A DNA stretch of 64,000 bases from Streptomyces sp. NBC_01716 (GCF_036248275.1 NZ_CP109181.1:3348001-3412000); one strand, 5' to 3'. Counted from the stretch's first letter, positions 52,355 through 63,583 are shown. A program made the numbers and translations. The notes: generated by a model from the sequence alone, not told the origin.

Positions 52355-53218
52355 TCAGAGCCTGGTGGCCGTACGCACCAGCCCCGCGAGCGCGAGCGAG
52401 CGGCTGTGCGCCGGCCAGGCGATATGCGTGGTGACGGGCGGCGCGTCGGTCAGGGGTACGGCGGCGTGCTCGGCCCACAGCCAGGCGCGGGCGGAGTCGG
52501 GGAAGACGGCCATGGTCCGCCCGAGGGCGATCAGTTGGGCCAGCTGCGTCTGGTCGTGGATCTCCGGTCCTGGACCGGGGGCGTACGTGCCGTGGCGCGG
52601 CCAGCGGGCGTGCGGAAGACCGGGAAGGTCGCTGACGTCGGCCATGGTCAGCGTCTCGCGCGCGGCGAGAGGGTGCCCGGCCGGCAGGACGGCGATCTGC
52701 CCCTCGGACATCAGTGCCTCGCTGTCGAACCCGGCGAGTGAGTCGAACGGCGCGTGCATGAACGCCACATCGGCGCGGCCGTCGCGCAGCATCTCTTCCT
52801 GCTCGCACATGCCGCTCGGCAGCACCTCGATGGAGGCGGCGTCGGGCTCGGCCGCGTAGGCGGCGAGGAGCTTCTGGAGCAGTTCGTGAGAGGCGGCGGC
52901 CTTCACCGCCAGCACCAGGCGGTTGCGGGGGCCGCCCGGACCGTCGGCGCCACCGGCGCGACGGGCGCGGCGAGCGGCGGCGGTGGCCGCGTCGAGCGCC
53001 GCGCGGCCCTCGTGCAGCAGGACCTCTCCGGCGCCGGTCAGGGAGACACCGCGGCGGTCGCGCTCCAGCAGGGAGACGCCGAGGCGCCGTTCGAGCCGCT
53101 GGATCGCCCGGGACAGCGGTGGCTGGGCCATCCCGAGGCGCTCGGCGGCGCGGCCGAAGTGCAGTTCCTCCGCGACGGCCAGGAAATACCTCAGCTCGCG
53201 GGTCTCCAAGGTGTCCAT
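52355..53218 (-). CDS. LysR-family transcriptional regulator
   Basis: 287 residues. The HTH is at 1-62 (LETRELRYFLAVAEELHFGRAAERLGMAQPPLSRAIQRLERRLG), which is the classical LysR signature. The effector domain includes GQIAVLPAGHPLAARETLTMADV. Start ATG 53218 fits the family; the further upstream frame is spacer. It faces the SDR gene at 53312 across 93 bp, so that gene is its probable target. Confidence 0.93.
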   Translation of the reverse strand: MDTLETRELRYFLAVAEELHFGRAAERLGMAQPPLSRAIQRLERRLGVSLLERDRRGVSLTGAGEVLLHEGRAALDAATAAARRARRAGGADGPGGPRNRLVLAVKAAASHELLQKLLAAYAAEPDAASIEVLPSGMCEQEEMLRDGRADVAFMHAPFDSLAGFDSEALMSEGQIAVLPAGHPLAARETLTMADVSDLPGLPHARWPRHGTYAPGPGPEIHDQTQLAQLIALGRTMAVFPDSARAWLWAEHAAVPLTDAPPVTTHIAWPAHSRSLALAGLVRTATRL

Positions 53219-53311
53219 CGCCCCACCGTAACGCGGTGATACCCGCCGGGTATGACAGAGCACCGTATCGGTGTTGGCCGCACCGCTCCCCCGCGAGCCA
53301 GCATCGACGTC

Positions 53312-54049
53312 ATGAGCGAAACAAAAATCGCGCTGGTGACCGGCGCGAACAAGGGAATCGGCTACGAGATCGCGACCGGGCTCGGCGCCCTCGGGTACCG
53401 CGTGGGTGTGGGAGCCCGCGACGGGGCCCGGCGCGATGCCGCCGTCGAGAAGCTGCGCGCGGCCGGGGCGGACGCCTTCGGCGTACCGCTGGAAGTGACC
53501 GACGACCGCAGTGTCATCGACGCCGCGGCACTGGTCGAACGGCAGGCCGGGCGGCTGGACGTCCTGGTCAACAACGCCGGCATCTCCGGTCCGATGGGCC
53601 CGGGGTGGGAGCAGGACCCGACCACGCTCGACCTCGACGTGGTCCGCACGGTCGTGGAGACCAACGTCATCGGTGTCATCCGGGTGACCAACGCGATGCT
53701 GCCGCTGCTCAGGCGCTCGGCGTCGCCGCGCATCGTCAACGTCTCCAGTTCCGTCGGCTCCCTGACCCGGCAGGCGGACCCGGACATCGAGATCGGGCCC
53801 GTCATGGCGGCCTACTCACCGACGAAGACATTCCTCAACGCCGTCACCGTGCACTACGCCCGGCAGTTCGCCGACACGAACATCCTCATCAACGCCGCCT
53901 GTCCGGGGCTGGTCGCGACCGATTTCACCGGCTTCCAGGCGCCCCGTACGCCCGAGCAGGGCGCGGCCACGGCGATCCGTCTCGCCACGCTGCCCGACGG
54001 CGGCCCGAGCGGTTCGTTCTTCGAGGACGCCGGCGTCGTCCCCTGGTGA
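53312..54049 (+). CDS. Short-chain dehydrogenase/reductase
   Basis: 245 residues of carbonyl-reductase-like SDR type. TGANKGIGYEIATGLGALGYRVGVGARD binds NADP(H), as the following Arg suggests. NNAGIS, IVNVSSSVGSL (catalytic Ser) and YSPTKTFLN (Tyr and Lys) complete the active site. C-terminal residues DGGPSGSFFEDAGVVPW are typical of this subgroup. The substrate is unknown. It is divergent from the LysR gene and is the last gene of the accessory region before nnr. Confidence 0.92.
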   Translation: MSETKIALVTGANKGIGYEIATGLGALGYRVGVGARDGARRDAAVEKLRAAGADAFGVPLEVTDDRSVIDAAALVERQAGRLDVLVNNAGISGPMGPGWEQDPTTLDLDVVRTVVETNVIGVIRVTNAMLPLLRRSASPRIVNVSSSVGSLTRQADPDIEIGPVMAAYSPTKTFLNAVTVHYARQFADTNILINAACPGLVATDFTGFQAPRTPEQGAATAIRLATLPDGGPSGSFFEDAGVVPW

Positions 54050-54078
54050 TCCGGGCCGTATGAGGGGGCGCGGACAGG

Positions 54079-55533
54079 TCACCCCTCCCGCGACACGTCC
54101 CGCCACGCCCCCCGCAGCGCGGCCCCCACGTCCTCCGCGCTCACCGGTGCCCCCTGCGCCGCCGCCCGCGCCGCCAGGCCGTGGAGGTACGCCCCCACCG
54201 ATCCCGCGTCCCGCGCCGTGAGGCCCGCCGCCAGCAGCGAACCCGTCAGCCCCGAGAGCACGTCGCCGCTGCCCGCCGTGGCCAGCCACGGCGTGCCCGT
54301 CGGGTTGACGCGGACCGGGTCCGCGGTGTCCGGGGACGCGACCAGGGTCGTCGAGCCCTTGAGCAGTACCGTCGCGCCGTAGCGCGCCGTCAGTTCCCGC
54401 ACCGCCGCCAGCCGGCCCGCCTCCACCTCCTCGCGGGGCACCCCCAGCAGCGCGGCCGCCTCCCCGGCGTGCGGGGTGAGCAGCGTCGGTGCCGTACGCG
54501 CCCGTACGGCACCGGCGTCCAGCCCGCGCAGGCCGTCCGCGTCGATCAGGACCGGTACGTCGGAGGCCACGGCGTCCCGTACGCCCGGCTCGTCCCCGAG
54601 GCCGGGCCCGACCACCCACGCCTGCACGCGGCCCGCCTTCGCCGGCGGCCCCGCGTGGACCAGGGTCTCGGGGAAGCGGGCGATCACCGCGTCCCCGGCG
54701 GGCCCCACGTACCGCACCGCGCCGGCGCCCCCGTGCAGCGCGCCCGCCACCGCCAGCACCGCCGCCCCCGGATAGCGCGCCGAGCCGGCGACGACACCCA
54801 CGACCCCCCGCCGGTACTTGTCGCTCTCCCCCGTCGGCACCGGCAACAGCCGTGCCACGTCCGCGTGTTGGAGCGCCTCCAGCTCCGGCACCGACGGCAG
54901 CACCGCGCCGAGCCCGATGTCCACGAGCCGTACCGCGCCCACGTACTCCCGCGCCGGGTCGATCAGATGCCCCGCCTTGTACGTGCCGAACGTCACCGTC
55001 GCGTCCGCCCGCAGCGCCTCCCCCACCACCTCGCCGCTCCCCGCCTCGACCCCGCTCGGCAGGTCGACGGCCACCACCACCGCGCCGGAGCCGCGCGCGG
55101 CCCGCGCCACCGGCACCGCGTCCGGCCGCAGCCCGCCGCGCCCGCCGATGCCGGTGATGCCGTCCACGACGAGATCCGCGGCGGCCAGTACGTCGAACGG
55201 GTCGGACGAATTGTCGAGGAATCGTCCGCCCGAGCCCACCAGCGCCGTGAGCCCCCCGGCGTGCGCCCGTCCGGGGTTCAGCAGCACCGCCGACACCCCG
55301 GCCCCGCGCCGCGCGAGACGGGCCCCGGCGTACAGCGCGTCGCCTCCGTTGTCGCCGCTGCCGACGAGGAGGACGACCCGCGCCCCGTACACCCGGCCCC
55401 GCCGCCGCAGCAGATCCACGCAGGCGGCGGCCAGCCCGGCCGCCGCCCGCTGCATGAGTACGCCGTCGGGGAGCCGGTCCATCAGCTCCCGTTCGGCGGT
55501 CCGTACGGTCTCCACGCTGTAGGCGATACGCAT
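54079..55533 (-). CDS. nnr: Bifunctional NAD(P)H-hydrate epimerase/dehydratase
   Basis: 484 residues, two fused enzymes that repair hydrated NADH and NADPH. The N-terminal YjeF_N epimerase (about 1-210) shows VVLLVGSGDNGGDALYAGARLARRG and VVAVDLPSGVEAGSGEV. The C-terminal ADP/ATP-dependent dehydratase (about 225-480) shows RGVVGVVAGSARYPGAAVLAVAGAL, VVGPGLG, LTPHAGEAAALLG and ATAGSGDVLSGLTGSLLA, the GxGD catalytic motif. It lies upstream of no other gene on its strand for 30 bp and follows acpS, as in other streptomycetes. Confidence 0.95.
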   Translation of the reverse strand: MRIAYSVETVRTAERELMDRLPDGVLMQRAAAGLAAACVDLLRRRGRVYGARVVLLVGSGDNGGDALYAGARLARRGAGVSAVLLNPGRAHAGGLTALVGSGGRFLDNSSDPFDVLAAADLVVDGITGIGGRGGLRPDAVPVARAARGSGAVVVAVDLPSGVEAGSGEVVGEALRADATVTFGTYKAGHLIDPAREYVGAVRLVDIGLGAVLPSVPELEALQHADVARLLPVPTGESDKYRRGVVGVVAGSARYPGAAVLAVAGALHGGAGAVRYVGPAGDAVIARFPETLVHAGPPAKAGRVQAWVVGPGLGDEPGVRDAVASDVPVLIDADGLRGLDAGAVRARTAPTLLTPHAGEAAALLGVPREEVEAGRLAAVRELTARYGATVLLKGSTTLVASPDTADPVRVNPTGTPWLATAGSGDVLSGLTGSLLAAGLTARDAGSVGAYLHGLAARAAAQGAPVSAEDVGAALRGAWRDVSREG

Positions 55534-55587
55534 GGCACCGAGTCTGCCGCACCCGGCACCGGCCCACCCCTCCGCCGGCGGGAGGCG

Positions 55588-55956
55588 TCACCCCTCGGCG
55601 ATCACCACCGCCGACGCGACCCCCGCGTCATGGCTGAGCGACACATGCCAGTTCCGTACGCCCAGTTCCGCCGCGCGCGCCGCCACCGTGCCCCGTACCC
55701 GCAGCCGTGGCTGCCCGCTCTCCTCCACGTACACCTCGGCGTCCGTCCAGTGCAGCCCGGCCGGCGCGCCCAGTGCCTTGGCCAGCGCCTCCTTGGCCGC
55801 GAAGCGCGCGGCCAGGGAGGCGATCCCGCGCCGTTCCCCGCTGGGCAGCAGCAACTCCCGTTCCGAGAAGAGCCGTTCGGCCATGGCCGGCGTACGCTCC
55901 AGCGACGCCGCGAACCGTTCGATCTCCGCCACGTCGATCCCCACCCCGATGATCAC
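55588..55956 (-). CDS. acpS: Holo-[acyl-carrier-protein] synthase
   Basis: 122 residues, AcpS type. [15 protein letters not shown] holds the first metal-binding Asp, and [18 protein letters not shown] holds the second acidic site (KEA). The end is [19 protein letters not shown]. It transfers phosphopantetheine from CoA to ACP for fatty acid and polyketide synthesis. Start GTG 55956 has AGGA upstream; the 11 additional in-frame codons before it lack homology. It sits 29 bp after glmS on the same strand. Confidence 0.94.
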   Translation of the reverse strand: MIIGVGIDVAEIERFAASLERTPAMAERLFSERELLLPSGERRGIASLAARFAAKEALAKALGAPAGLHWTDAEVYVEESGQPRLRVRGTVAARAAELGVRNWHVSLSHDAGVASAVVIAEG

Positions 55957-55985
55957 TGCGGTCCTGCCTCTCACTCCACGGTGGC

Positions 55986-57833
55986 TCACTCCACCGTCAC
56001 GGACTTCGCCAAGTTTCTCGGCTGGTCCACCTCGTTGCCGCGGGCGGTCGCCAGTTCGCAGGCGAAGACCTGCAACGGCACCGTCGAGACCAGCGGCTGA
56101 AGGAGCGTCGGCGTGACCGGGATGCGGATGAGATGGTCCGCGTACGGCACCACCGCCTCGTCCCCCTCCTCCGCGATCACGATCGTCCGCGCCCCCCGCG
56201 CCCGGATCTCCTGGATGTTGGACACGATCTTGTCGTGCAGCACCGAACGGCCGCGCGGCGACGGTACGACGACCACCACCGGCAGGTCCTCCTCGATCAG
56301 CGCGATCGGACCGTGCTTCAGCTCACCGGCGGCGAAGCCCTCGGCGTGCATGTACGCCAGTTCCTTCAGCTTCAGCGCGCCCTCCAGCGCCACGGGGTGG
56401 CCGACGTGCCGCCCGAGGAAGAGCACCGTGCGCTTGTCGGCGAGGGAACGCGCCAGCTCCCGTACGGGCTCCATCGTCGCCAGCACCCGCTCGACCTCGT
56501 GGGAGATACGCGACAGTTCGCGGATGACGGCCCGGATCTCGTCACCGTACTTCGTGCCGCGCAGCTGCCCCAGATACAGCGCGACCAGATAGCAGGCCAC
56601 GAGCTGCGTCAGGAACGCCTTCGTCGAGGCGACCGCGACCTCGGGGCCCGCGTGCGTGTAGAGGACGGCGTCCGACTCCCTCGGGATGGTCGAGCCGTTG
56701 GTGTTGCAGATGGCCAGAACCGTGGCGCCCTGGTCGCGCGCGTGCCGCAGCGCCATCAGCGTGTCCATCGTCTCGCCGGACTGGGAGATCGCGACGACGA
56801 GCGTACGGGTGTTGAGGATCGGGTCCCGGTAGCGGAACTCGCTCGCCAGCTCCACCTCGCAGGGGATACGGGTCCAGTGCTCGATGGCGTACTTGGCGAT
56901 CAGCCCGGCGTGGAAGGCGGTCCCGCACGCGACGATGACGACCTTGTCGGCCGCGCGCAGCACGCGCGGCGGGATCCGTACCTCGTCCAGCGTCAGCGAG
57001 CCCTCGGCGTTGATACGGCCGAGGAGGGTGTCGGCGACGGCCTTCGGCTGCTCGGCGATCTCCTTGAGCATGAAGTAGTCGTAGCCGCCCTTCTCGGCGG
57101 CCGACGCGTCCCAGTCGATGTGGTACTCGCGCACCTCGGCGTGCGCGCCGTCGAAGTCGGTCACCCGTACGCCGTCCCGGCGCAGCTCCACCACCTGGTC
57201 CTGGCCCAGCTCGATCGCGGAGCGCGTATGGGCGATGAAGGCGGCGACGTCGGAGGCGAGGAAGGCCTCGCCGTCGCCCACGCCCACCACGAGCGGCGAG
57301 TTGCGGCGCGCGCCCACGACGACGTCCGGCTCGTCCGCGTGGACGGCGACCAGCGTGAACGCGCCCTCCAGCCGCCCGCACACCTGCCGCATCGACTCGG
57401 CCAGCTCGCCGCAGGCCGAGAACGCCTCGGCGAGCAGATGCGCGACGACCTCGGTGTCGGTCTCGGAGGCCAGGTCGTGCCCGCGGTCGCTCAGCTCGGT
57501 GCGCAGGGCGGCGAAGTTCTCGATGATCCCGTTGTGCACGACGGCGACGCGGCCCGCGTTGTCGATGTGCGGATGGGCGTTGGCGTCGGTCGGGCCGCCG
57601 TGGGTGGCCCACCGGGTGTGGCCGATACCGGTGGGGCCACTCGGCAACGGCCTCTCCACCAGCGCCTTCTCCAGATTGACGAGCTTGCCCGCCCGCTTCG
57701 CCGCGACCACCTGGCCGTCGGCGACGACCGCGACCCCGGCCGAGTCGTACCCCCGGTATTCGAGCCGCTTGAGACCGGCGACGACCACATCGAGCGCTGA
57801 CTGTCCACCGACATATCCTACGATTCCACACAT
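55986..57833 (-). CDS. glmS: Glutamine-fructose-6-phosphate aminotransferase (isomerizing)
   Basis: 615 residues, full length. The N-terminal glutaminase has catalytic Cys2 in MCGIVGYVG, then [18 protein letters not shown]. The two SIS isomerase domains have [53 protein letters not shown] and [27 protein letters not shown]. The C terminus [16 protein letters not shown] is invariant. It makes glucosamine 6-phosphate, the first step toward UDP-GlcNAc, which GlmM (also in this window) continues. Confidence 0.97.
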   Translation of the reverse strand: MCGIVGYVGGQSALDVVVAGLKRLEYRGYDSAGVAVVADGQVVAAKRAGKLVNLEKALVERPLPSGPTGIGHTRWATHGGPTDANAHPHIDNAGRVAVVHNGIIENFAALRTELSDRGHDLASETDTEVVAHLLAEAFSACGELAESMRQVCGRLEGAFTLVAVHADEPDVVVGARRNSPLVVGVGDGEAFLASDVAAFIAHTRSAIELGQDQVVELRRDGVRVTDFDGAHAEVREYHIDWDASAAEKGGYDYFMLKEIAEQPKAVADTLLGRINAEGSLTLDEVRIPPRVLRAADKVVIVACGTAFHAGLIAKYAIEHWTRIPCEVELASEFRYRDPILNTRTLVVAISQSGETMDTLMALRHARDQGATVLAICNTNGSTIPRESDAVLYTHAGPEVAVASTKAFLTQLVACYLVALYLGQLRGTKYGDEIRAVIRELSRISHEVERVLATMEPVRELARSLADKRTVLFLGRHVGHPVALEGALKLKELAYMHAEGFAAGELKHGPIALIEEDLPVVVVVPSPRGRSVLHDKIVSNIQEIRARGARTIVIAEEGDEAVVPYADHLIRIPVTPTLLQPLVSTVPLQVFACELATARGNEVDQPRNLAKSVTVE

Positions 57834-58008
57834 GAGCGGCAGCCTACGGCGGGGGACCGCGAGGTCCCGGGAACGCTCGCCCCCGACATCCGCGAAGGTC
57901 GGCCGACCGCCCCCGACCTGGGGCGACCGCCCTGCCCCACTACTCCATGCGATACGGCTTTGTCACCGAAAGCCTCTGGTGGCGGCCACCTCCCAGCGCC
58001 TTCAATGG

Positions 58009-59898
58009 ATGACCGTGACGATGACCGCGACGCTGCGCACCTTGATCACCCTGCCGCGGATGCTCCGCCACGGCGCGGCCGTCGGCGCGTATCTGCCCCC
58101 CGACGCGTCCGTCGTCATCGACCCGCCGACGCCGGAGCTGCGCACCGCGCTCACCGCCGCGTACGCGGGTGACCACGTGCCTGCCAGGGACCTGCTCGCG
58201 GCCACCCGGCTCGGCGCCGAGTGGGAACGGCGCGGCGGATACGTGCCCCGGCTGGCCGAGAGCGCGCTGCACAGCCCCGGCTGGCTGGACGCGTGGCTCG
58301 CCGGGTCGCCGCGGGATCCGGACGCCCTGCTGGTGAAGGCGGAGCACCGCGTCCAGCAGGCGTGGGAGATACGGACGGGGGCCAGGGCGAGCGATGTCTC
58401 GCCCGACCAGTTCCGGGCGTTCTTCGCGCTGCTCGACGACGCGGTCCCGGTGATCGACGCGGCGACCGAGCTGAACCCCACCGACCCCGTGCCGTGGCAG
58501 GTCGCGCTCACCCACGCGCGCGGCAGCCAGGCGCCGCGCGAGGTCTTCGACGCGTACTGGGCGGAGGCCACCGCCCGCGCGCCGCACCATTACGGCTGCC
58601 ATCTCTCGGCGCTCCAGTACCTGTGCGACAAGTGGTACGGCTCGCACGAGGAGATGTTCGACTTCGCGGAGCGCGCGGCGCGGGAGGCCCTGCCGGGCTC
58701 GAAACTGCACGCGCTGCCGCTGCTGGCGGCCGTCGAGTACGACGTGGTGTCCGACGGCGCCCCGCCGGAGGGCGGCGGCCCGATCGAACGGTCCCGGATC
58801 CACGCGGCGCTGAAGCGGGCGCAGGAGCTGTCGGACGCGTACCCGCACGGCGACCCGGAGGTGGCCGGGGTCCGCAACCACCTGGCGCTGATGCTGATCC
58901 TGGCGGACCGGCACGGGGAGGCACTGGAGCAGTTCCGGGCGGTGGGGGTGCACGCGACGGAGTACCCGTGGGCGTATCTCGGGGACGCGCGGGGGGAGTT
59001 CCTGGACTTCCGGGCGGGCGTACGGATGCATGTGGCGGCGCGGATGCCGTTCTTCTCCCGCCCGAAGCCGTACGAGTCGAAGCCCGCCGCTTCCGCCTTG
59101 CCCGCCCCCTCCGCCCCGTACTGTCTGGCGCTGGTCGCGGCCCCGCCGCACGCCGTCGTGGACGCGGCGCTGATGTGCGGTGTCCCGCTGCGGATAGCCC
59201 CGGCGCCGGGAAGATCCTCGTACGTCGAGCTCGCCGCCGAATCCGAGCCCGGCGTGCGCGCCACGCTCCTCGGCGAGGACCGGCTCACGGCCGCGGCCGA
59301 CAACATCACCACCGGCGAACCGTGGCCGGCGCTGATCCTGCGCCGCACGGGCGACCGCTACGGCTTCACCCTCCTCCGGCGGGGCAAGAAGCTCGCCGAC
59401 CACAACTGGGACCCGGCGGCGCCGGTCCCCGACCACGCGGCCGTCACCGCCACGGCGGACGCGCTGGCGGAGGCGTACGGCGTCACCGACACCCGCCCGC
59501 TCACCAACCTCCTGCGCGGCTCGGACGCCCCGGCCCGCCGCCAGTCGGCCCTGGTCGCGGCGCTCGGACTCCCCCCGGTCCCCCCGGGCTTCGGCACCCG
59601 CGACGAGATCCTCACCACCCTCCCCGACGCCCAGATCCTGGCCCGCCGCGGCTTCCTGGCAGGCATCCTGGACACCCTCTCCGGCGACCCCGCGGGCCGC
59701 CCGCCGCTCCCACGCCGCCGCCGCTGGTGGGCCCTGCGCGTCACGGCGCTGCTGCTGTTCACCCCGGTGACGGCGTACGCCTGGTGGGACCCGGACATCG
59801 GCTGGCCGCGCGCATCCCTGTCGACGATCGCGACGTGCTACATCGCGGGCCAACTGACGGGCGCGTGGCGCCGCCGCGGGCGGATCGCGAAGGGCTGA
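58009..59898 (+). CDS. Large hypothetical protein with TPR-like middle and C-terminal membrane helices
   Basis: 629 residues from ATG 58009; GTG 58015 and ATG 58021 are near alternatives. The first 330 residues are helical, with repeats resembling TPR ([63 protein letters not shown]). A Ser/Ala/Pro linker follows at about 360, then an alpha/beta section ([20 protein letters not shown]) and two C-terminal helices ([18 protein letters not shown] and [17 protein letters not shown]). It is conserved at this place next to coaA in streptomycetes as far as I recall; its function is unknown. Confidence 0.8.
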   Translation: MTVTMTATLRTLITLPRMLRHGAAVGAYLPPDASVVIDPPTPELRTALTAAYAGDHVPARDLLAATRLGAEWERRGGYVPRLAESALHSPGWLDAWLAGSPRDPDALLVKAEHRVQQAWEIRTGARASDVSPDQFRAFFALLDDAVPVIDAATELNPTDPVPWQVALTHARGSQAPREVFDAYWAEATARAPHHYGCHLSALQYLCDKWYGSHEEMFDFAERAAREALPGSKLHALPLLAAVEYDVVSDGAPPEGGGPIERSRIHAALKRAQELSDAYPHGDPEVAGVRNHLALMLILADRHGEALEQFRAVGVHATEYPWAYLGDARGEFLDFRAGVRMHVAARMPFFSRPKPYESKPAASALPAPSAPYCLALVAAPPHAVVDAALMCGVPLRIAPAPGRSSYVELAAESEPGVRATLLGEDRLTAAADNITTGEPWPALILRRTGDRYGFTLLRRGKKLADHNWDPAAPVPDHAAVTATADALAEAYGVTDTRPLTNLLRGSDAPARRQSALVAALGLPPVPPGFGTRDEILTTLPDAQILARRGFLAGILDTLSGDPAGRPPLPRRRRWWALRVTALLLFTPVTAYAWWDPDIGWPRASLSTIATCYIAGQLTGAWRRRGRIAKG

Positions 59899-59986
59899 GC
59901 CCCGGGCCGCCCCGGGCCAGGGGGATCTGACGCCACGTGACCCACCCCACCCCCCACAACCACCCCCCACCCCCGACAATGGCGAC

Positions 59987-60994
59987 GTGATCACACCGTC
60001 TTCGTCAGCACACCCACGGAGCGCCCAGCGGCGCGCCGAGCACGGGCCGACCCCCTTCGTCGACCTCAGCCGCGCCGAGTGGAGCGCGCTGCGCGACAAG
60101 ACCCCGCTGCCGCTCACCGCCGAGGAGGTCGAGCGGCTGCGCGGGCTCGGGGACGTCATCGATCTGGACGAGGTACGGGACGTCTATCTGCCGCTCTCCC
60201 GGCTGCTCAATCTGTACGTGCAGGCCACCGGCCGGCTCCGGGGCGCGCTCAACACCTTCCTCAAGGACACCGGCAACGGCCACGGCGCCCAGCGCGGCAC
60301 CCCCTTCGTCATAGGCGTCGCCGGAAGCGTGGCCGTCGGCAAGTCGACCGTCGCCCGGCTCCTCCAGGCGCTGCTCGCCCGCTGGCCCGAGCACCCGCGC
60401 GTGGAGCGCGTGACCACCGACGGGTTCCTGCTGCCGATGAAGGAGCTCCAGGCGCGCGGTCTGATGTCACGCAAGGGCTTCCCGGAGTCGTACGACCGCC
60501 GGGCCCTGACCCGCTTCGTCGCCGACATCAAGGCCGGCAAGGACGAGGTGACGGCGCCCGTCTACTCACATCTGAAGTACGACATCGTGCCGGACGAGCA
60601 GCTGACCGTACGGCGCCCCGACATCCTCATCGTCGAGGGCCTGAACGTCCTCCAGCCGGCCCTCCCCGGCCAGGACGGCCGTACCCGCGTCGGTCTGGCC
60701 GACTTCTTCGACTTCAGCGTGTACGTCGACGCGCGCGCCGAGGACATCGAGACCTGGTATCTGAACCGGTTCCGCGAACTGCGCCAGACGGCCTTCCAGA
60801 ACCCGTCCTCGTACTTCCGCAAGTACACCCAGGTCTCGGAGGAAGAAGCTCTCGACTACGCGCGCACCACCTGGCGCACCGTCAACCGGCTCAATCTCCT
60901 GGAGAACGTGGCACCCACCCGCAGCCGTGCCACCCTGGTCCTCCGGAAGGGCGCCGACCACAAGGTCCAGCGCCTGTCCCTCCGTAAACTCTGA
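59987..60994 (+). CDS. coaA: Pantothenate kinase, type I
   Basis: 335 residues. The P-loop [22 protein letters not shown] is at about 105-126, followed by [53 protein letters not shown] and [21 protein letters not shown]. It phosphorylates pantothenate in the first committed step of CoA synthesis and is feedback-inhibited by CoA. GTG 59987 has no Shine-Dalgarno sequence, but GACAAT lies six bases upstream, where a -10 would sit for a leaderless message. A 30-residue extension precedes the usual family start. Confidence 0.95.
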   Translation: MITPSSSAHPRSAQRRAEHGPTPFVDLSRAEWSALRDKTPLPLTAEEVERLRGLGDVIDLDEVRDVYLPLSRLLNLYVQATGRLRGALNTFLKDTGNGHGAQRGTPFVIGVAGSVAVGKSTVARLLQALLARWPEHPRVERVTTDGFLLPMKELQARGLMSRKGFPESYDRRALTRFVADIKAGKDEVTAPVYSHLKYDIVPDEQLTVRRPDILIVEGLNVLQPALPGQDGRTRVGLADFFDFSVYVDARAEDIETWYLNRFRELRQTAFQNPSSYFRKYTQVSEEEALDYARTTWRTVNRLNLLENVAPTRSRATLVLRKGADHKVQRLSLRKL

Positions 60995-61021
60995 ACTCCG
61001 TATGAGTGTCTGAGAGCCGCC

Positions 61022-61978
61022 GTGCTGCATCTGCGCCTGATAGTCCCCGCCGACCTGACCGACCGCGTCGTGAGCACCCTGGAGCGGACCGTCGGCACCA
61101 CCCATCTGGTGGTCGTCCCGGGCGCCGCCCGCGACCCGGCGGGTGATCTCGTGCTGTGCGACGTCGCGCGCGAGGCGGGCGACGGGCTCATCGCCGAACT
61201 GCGCAAGCTCGGAGTGGACGAGAAGGGCTCGATCGCCGCCGACAACATCGGTCTCTCCCTGTCCAGGCGCGCCGATCAGGCGGAGGAGGACTCCCCCGGC
61301 GAGGGCGTCGACGCCGTGCTGTGGGAGCAACTGGCCGACGCGACCCACGAGGAGTCCACCCTCTCGGTCACGTATCTCGCCTTCCTCACCCTCGCGACGA
61401 TGATCGCCGCCTGCGGTGTGGTCCTGGACAACGCGATCCTGATCGTCGGGGCGATGGCCGTGGGGCCCGAGTTCGGGCCGCTCGCCGGGCTCTGTACGGC
61501 GGTGGTACGGCGCTCCGCGCGGCTCGCCCTGCGCTCAGTGGCCGCGCTGCTCGTGGGGTTCGCCGCCGCGATGGTGCTGACGACCGGTTTCAGCCTGCTG
61601 ATGAACGCCTTCGGCCTCTTCCACAGGTCCATGCTGGAGGCGGACCGCCCGAACACGTCCTTCATCTTCAACCCGGACCTGTTCTCCCTGGTGGTCGCGG
61701 TGCTCGCCGGTATCGCCGGCATGCTCTCGCTGACCTCGGCGAAGTCCGGCGCGCTCGTCGGCGTCGCCATCTCGGTGACCACGGTCCCCGCCGCCGCGAA
61801 CGCCGCCGTCGCCCTCGGTTACGGCGATCTGAGCCAGGTGTGGGGTTCCAGCGGCCAGCTCCTGATCAACCTCGGCGGTATCGTCGCCGCCGGGACGCTC
61901 ACCCTGCTGGTCCAGAAGGCGCTCTGGGCCGGAGGACGCGGGAAGCCGGTGCCCGGGACGGTGCCCGAGAGCCACTGA
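61022..61978 (+). CDS. DUF389 family membrane protein
   Basis: 318 residues. A soluble N-terminal ferredoxin-like part (LHLRLIVPADLTDRVVSTLERTVGTTHLVVVPG) is followed by an acidic linker. About six transmembrane helices carry the DUF389 landmarks: YLAFLTLATMIAACGVVLDNAILIVGAMAVGPEFGPL, then DLFSLVVAVLAGIAGMLSLTSAKSGALVGVAISVTTVPAAANAAVAL. The family function is not established. GTG 61022 lies 27 bp after coaA on the same strand, so the two may be co-transcribed. Confidence 0.9.
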   Translation: MLHLRLIVPADLTDRVVSTLERTVGTTHLVVVPGAARDPAGDLVLCDVAREAGDGLIAELRKLGVDEKGSIAADNIGLSLSRRADQAEEDSPGEGVDAVLWEQLADATHEESTLSVTYLAFLTLATMIAACGVVLDNAILIVGAMAVGPEFGPLAGLCTAVVRRSARLALRSVAALLVGFAAAMVLTTGFSLLMNAFGLFHRSMLEADRPNTSFIFNPDLFSLVVAVLAGIAGMLSLTSAKSGALVGVAISVTTVPAAANAAVALGYGDLSQVWGSSGQLLINLGGIVAAGTLTLLVQKALWAGGRGKPVPGTVPESH

Positions 61979-61996
61979 CCTCCCGCCCCGACTCCC

Positions 61997-63364
61997 TTAC
62001 CCCAGCGCCGACTTCACCACGTCCGCCAGGCGCCCCGCCACCGCGCGCGCCTGTTCGATGTCGGCCGCCTCCACCATCACCCGTACCAGCGGCTCCGTGC
62101 CCGAAGGCCGCAGCAGCACCCGGCCCGTCGAACCGAGCTGTTCCTCCGCCTCCGACACCGCCGTCGCCAGCTCCGCCGATGTCGTGACGCGCGACTTGTC
62201 CACGTCCGGCACATTGATCAGCACCTGCGGCAGGCGCCGCATCACGCCCGCCAGGTCCGCCAGCGAACGGCCCGTGCTCGCCACGCGCGCCGCCAGCATC
62301 AGGCCGGTCAGCGTGCCGTCGCCGGTCGTCGCGTGGTCGAGGACGATGACATGCCCGGACTGCTCGCCGCCGAGCGCGTAACCGTGCTCCTTCATCGACT
62401 CCAGCACGTAACGGTCGCCGACCGCCGTCTGTACGAGGCTGATGCCCTCACGCTCCATCGCGATCTTGAAGCCGAGGTTGGACATCACCGTCCCCACGAC
62501 CGCGTTCTCGCGCAGCGTCCCCGCCTCGCGCATCGCGACGGCCAGCACCGCGAGGATCTGGTCGCCGTCGACCTCCTCGCCCGCCGCGTCCACGGCCAGA
62601 CAGCGGTCCGCGTCGCCGTCGTGCGCGATGCCGAGGTCCGCGCCGTGCTCGACGACCGCGGCCTTCAGCAGGTCCAGATGGGTGGAGCCGCAGCCGTCGT
62701 TGATGTTCAGGCCGTCCGGCTCGGCGCCGATCGTGACGATCTCGGCGCCGGCGCGCGTGAACGCCTCCGGCGACACGCGGGCCGCGGCGCCGTGCGCCTC
62801 GTCCAGGACGATCTTGAGCCCGTCGAGCCGGTTCGGCAGCACCCCGATGAGATGCGCGACGTACTGGTCGAAGCCCTCGTCGTAGTCCCGGACCCGGCCC
62901 ACGGCCGCCCCGGTCGGCCGCGCCCACGGGGCACCCGTGCGGTGCACGGTGTTCTCCAGATACGCGGCCTCGATCCGGTCCTCCAGCTCGTCGGCCAGCT
63001 TGTGACCGCCGCGCGCGAAGAACTTGATGCCGTTGTCCGGCATGGCGTTGTGGCTCGCGGAGAGCATCACGCCGAGGTCGGCGCCCAGCGCACCGGTGAG
63101 ATACGCCACCGCGGGGGTGGGCAGCACACCGACGCGCAGGACGTCCACGCCCGCGCTCGCGAGACCCGCCACCACGGCGGCCTCCAGGAACTCACCCGAG
63201 GCGCGCGGATCGCGCCCCACCACCGCTGTCGCCCGATGGCCCTCGAACGTGCCCGCCTCGGCGAGTACGTGTGCCGCCGCGACCGAGAGGCCGAGCGTCA
63301 GCTCCGCCGTCAGATCCGCGTTGGCAGTACCGCGCACGCCGTCCGTGCCGAAGAGTCGTCCCAC
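61997..63364 (-). CDS. glmM: Phosphoglucosamine mutase
   Basis: 455 residues. The active-site phosphoserine lies in [19 protein letters not shown] (about residue 101). The metal loop is [17 protein letters not shown], the sugar loop [20 protein letters not shown] and the phosphate loop [17 protein letters not shown]. It converts glucosamine 6-phosphate to the 1-phosphate for UDP-GlcNAc. It follows rpsI on the same strand after 219 bp containing a terminator, an arrangement typical of Streptomyces. Confidence 0.97.
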   Translation of the reverse strand: MGRLFGTDGVRGTANADLTAELTLGLSVAAAHVLAEAGTFEGHRATAVVGRDPRASGEFLEAAVVAGLASAGVDVLRVGVLPTPAVAYLTGALGADLGVMLSASHNAMPDNGIKFFARGGHKLADELEDRIEAAYLENTVHRTGAPWARPTGAAVGRVRDYDEGFDQYVAHLIGVLPNRLDGLKIVLDEAHGAAARVSPEAFTRAGAEIVTIGAEPDGLNINDGCGSTHLDLLKAAVVEHGADLGIAHDGDADRCLAVDAAGEEVDGDQILAVLAVAMREAGTLRENAVVGTVMSNLGFKIAMEREGISLVQTAVGDRYVLESMKEHGYALGGEQSGHVIVLDHATTGDGTLTGLMLAARVASTGRSLADLAGVMRRLPQVLINVPDVDKSRVTTSAELATAVSEAEEQLGSTGRVLLRPSGTEPLVRVMVEAADIEQARAVAGRLADVVKSALG

Positions 63365-63480
63365 AGCTGTCCCTCCGAAAAACGCTCAGAAATTGCCCCG
63401 AAGAGCTCCACCAAGATCCAAGGAGAACACGGGGATTGCCCGGCGGATCATCCAGGGGATCGGGAAGCTCGGAAAACGAA

Positions 63481-63511
63481 CGCCCCGGCAGCACGGAGTG
63501 CCGCCGGGGCG
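63481..63511 (-). terminator. Terminator after rpsI
   Basis: CGCCCCGGC-A-GCAC-GGA-GTGC-C-GCCGGGGCG: 14-position arms with one mismatch around a GGA loop, 73 bp past the rpsI stop codon and 117 bp before glmM. It probably ends or attenuates the ribosomal-protein transcript before glmM. Confidence 0.7.
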
Positions 63512-63583
63512 AACATATGCCATACATACGCCGTGAAGCCGTAAGTGCCCTGGCTCCTGGCGCGGTAAGGCCGAGCGAGCGGT

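Noticed and set aside
57118-58008. Long N-terminal extension of the gene at 58009 into glmS
   Set aside because: The extension is antisense to glmS; a start at 58009-58021 fits the coding boundary.
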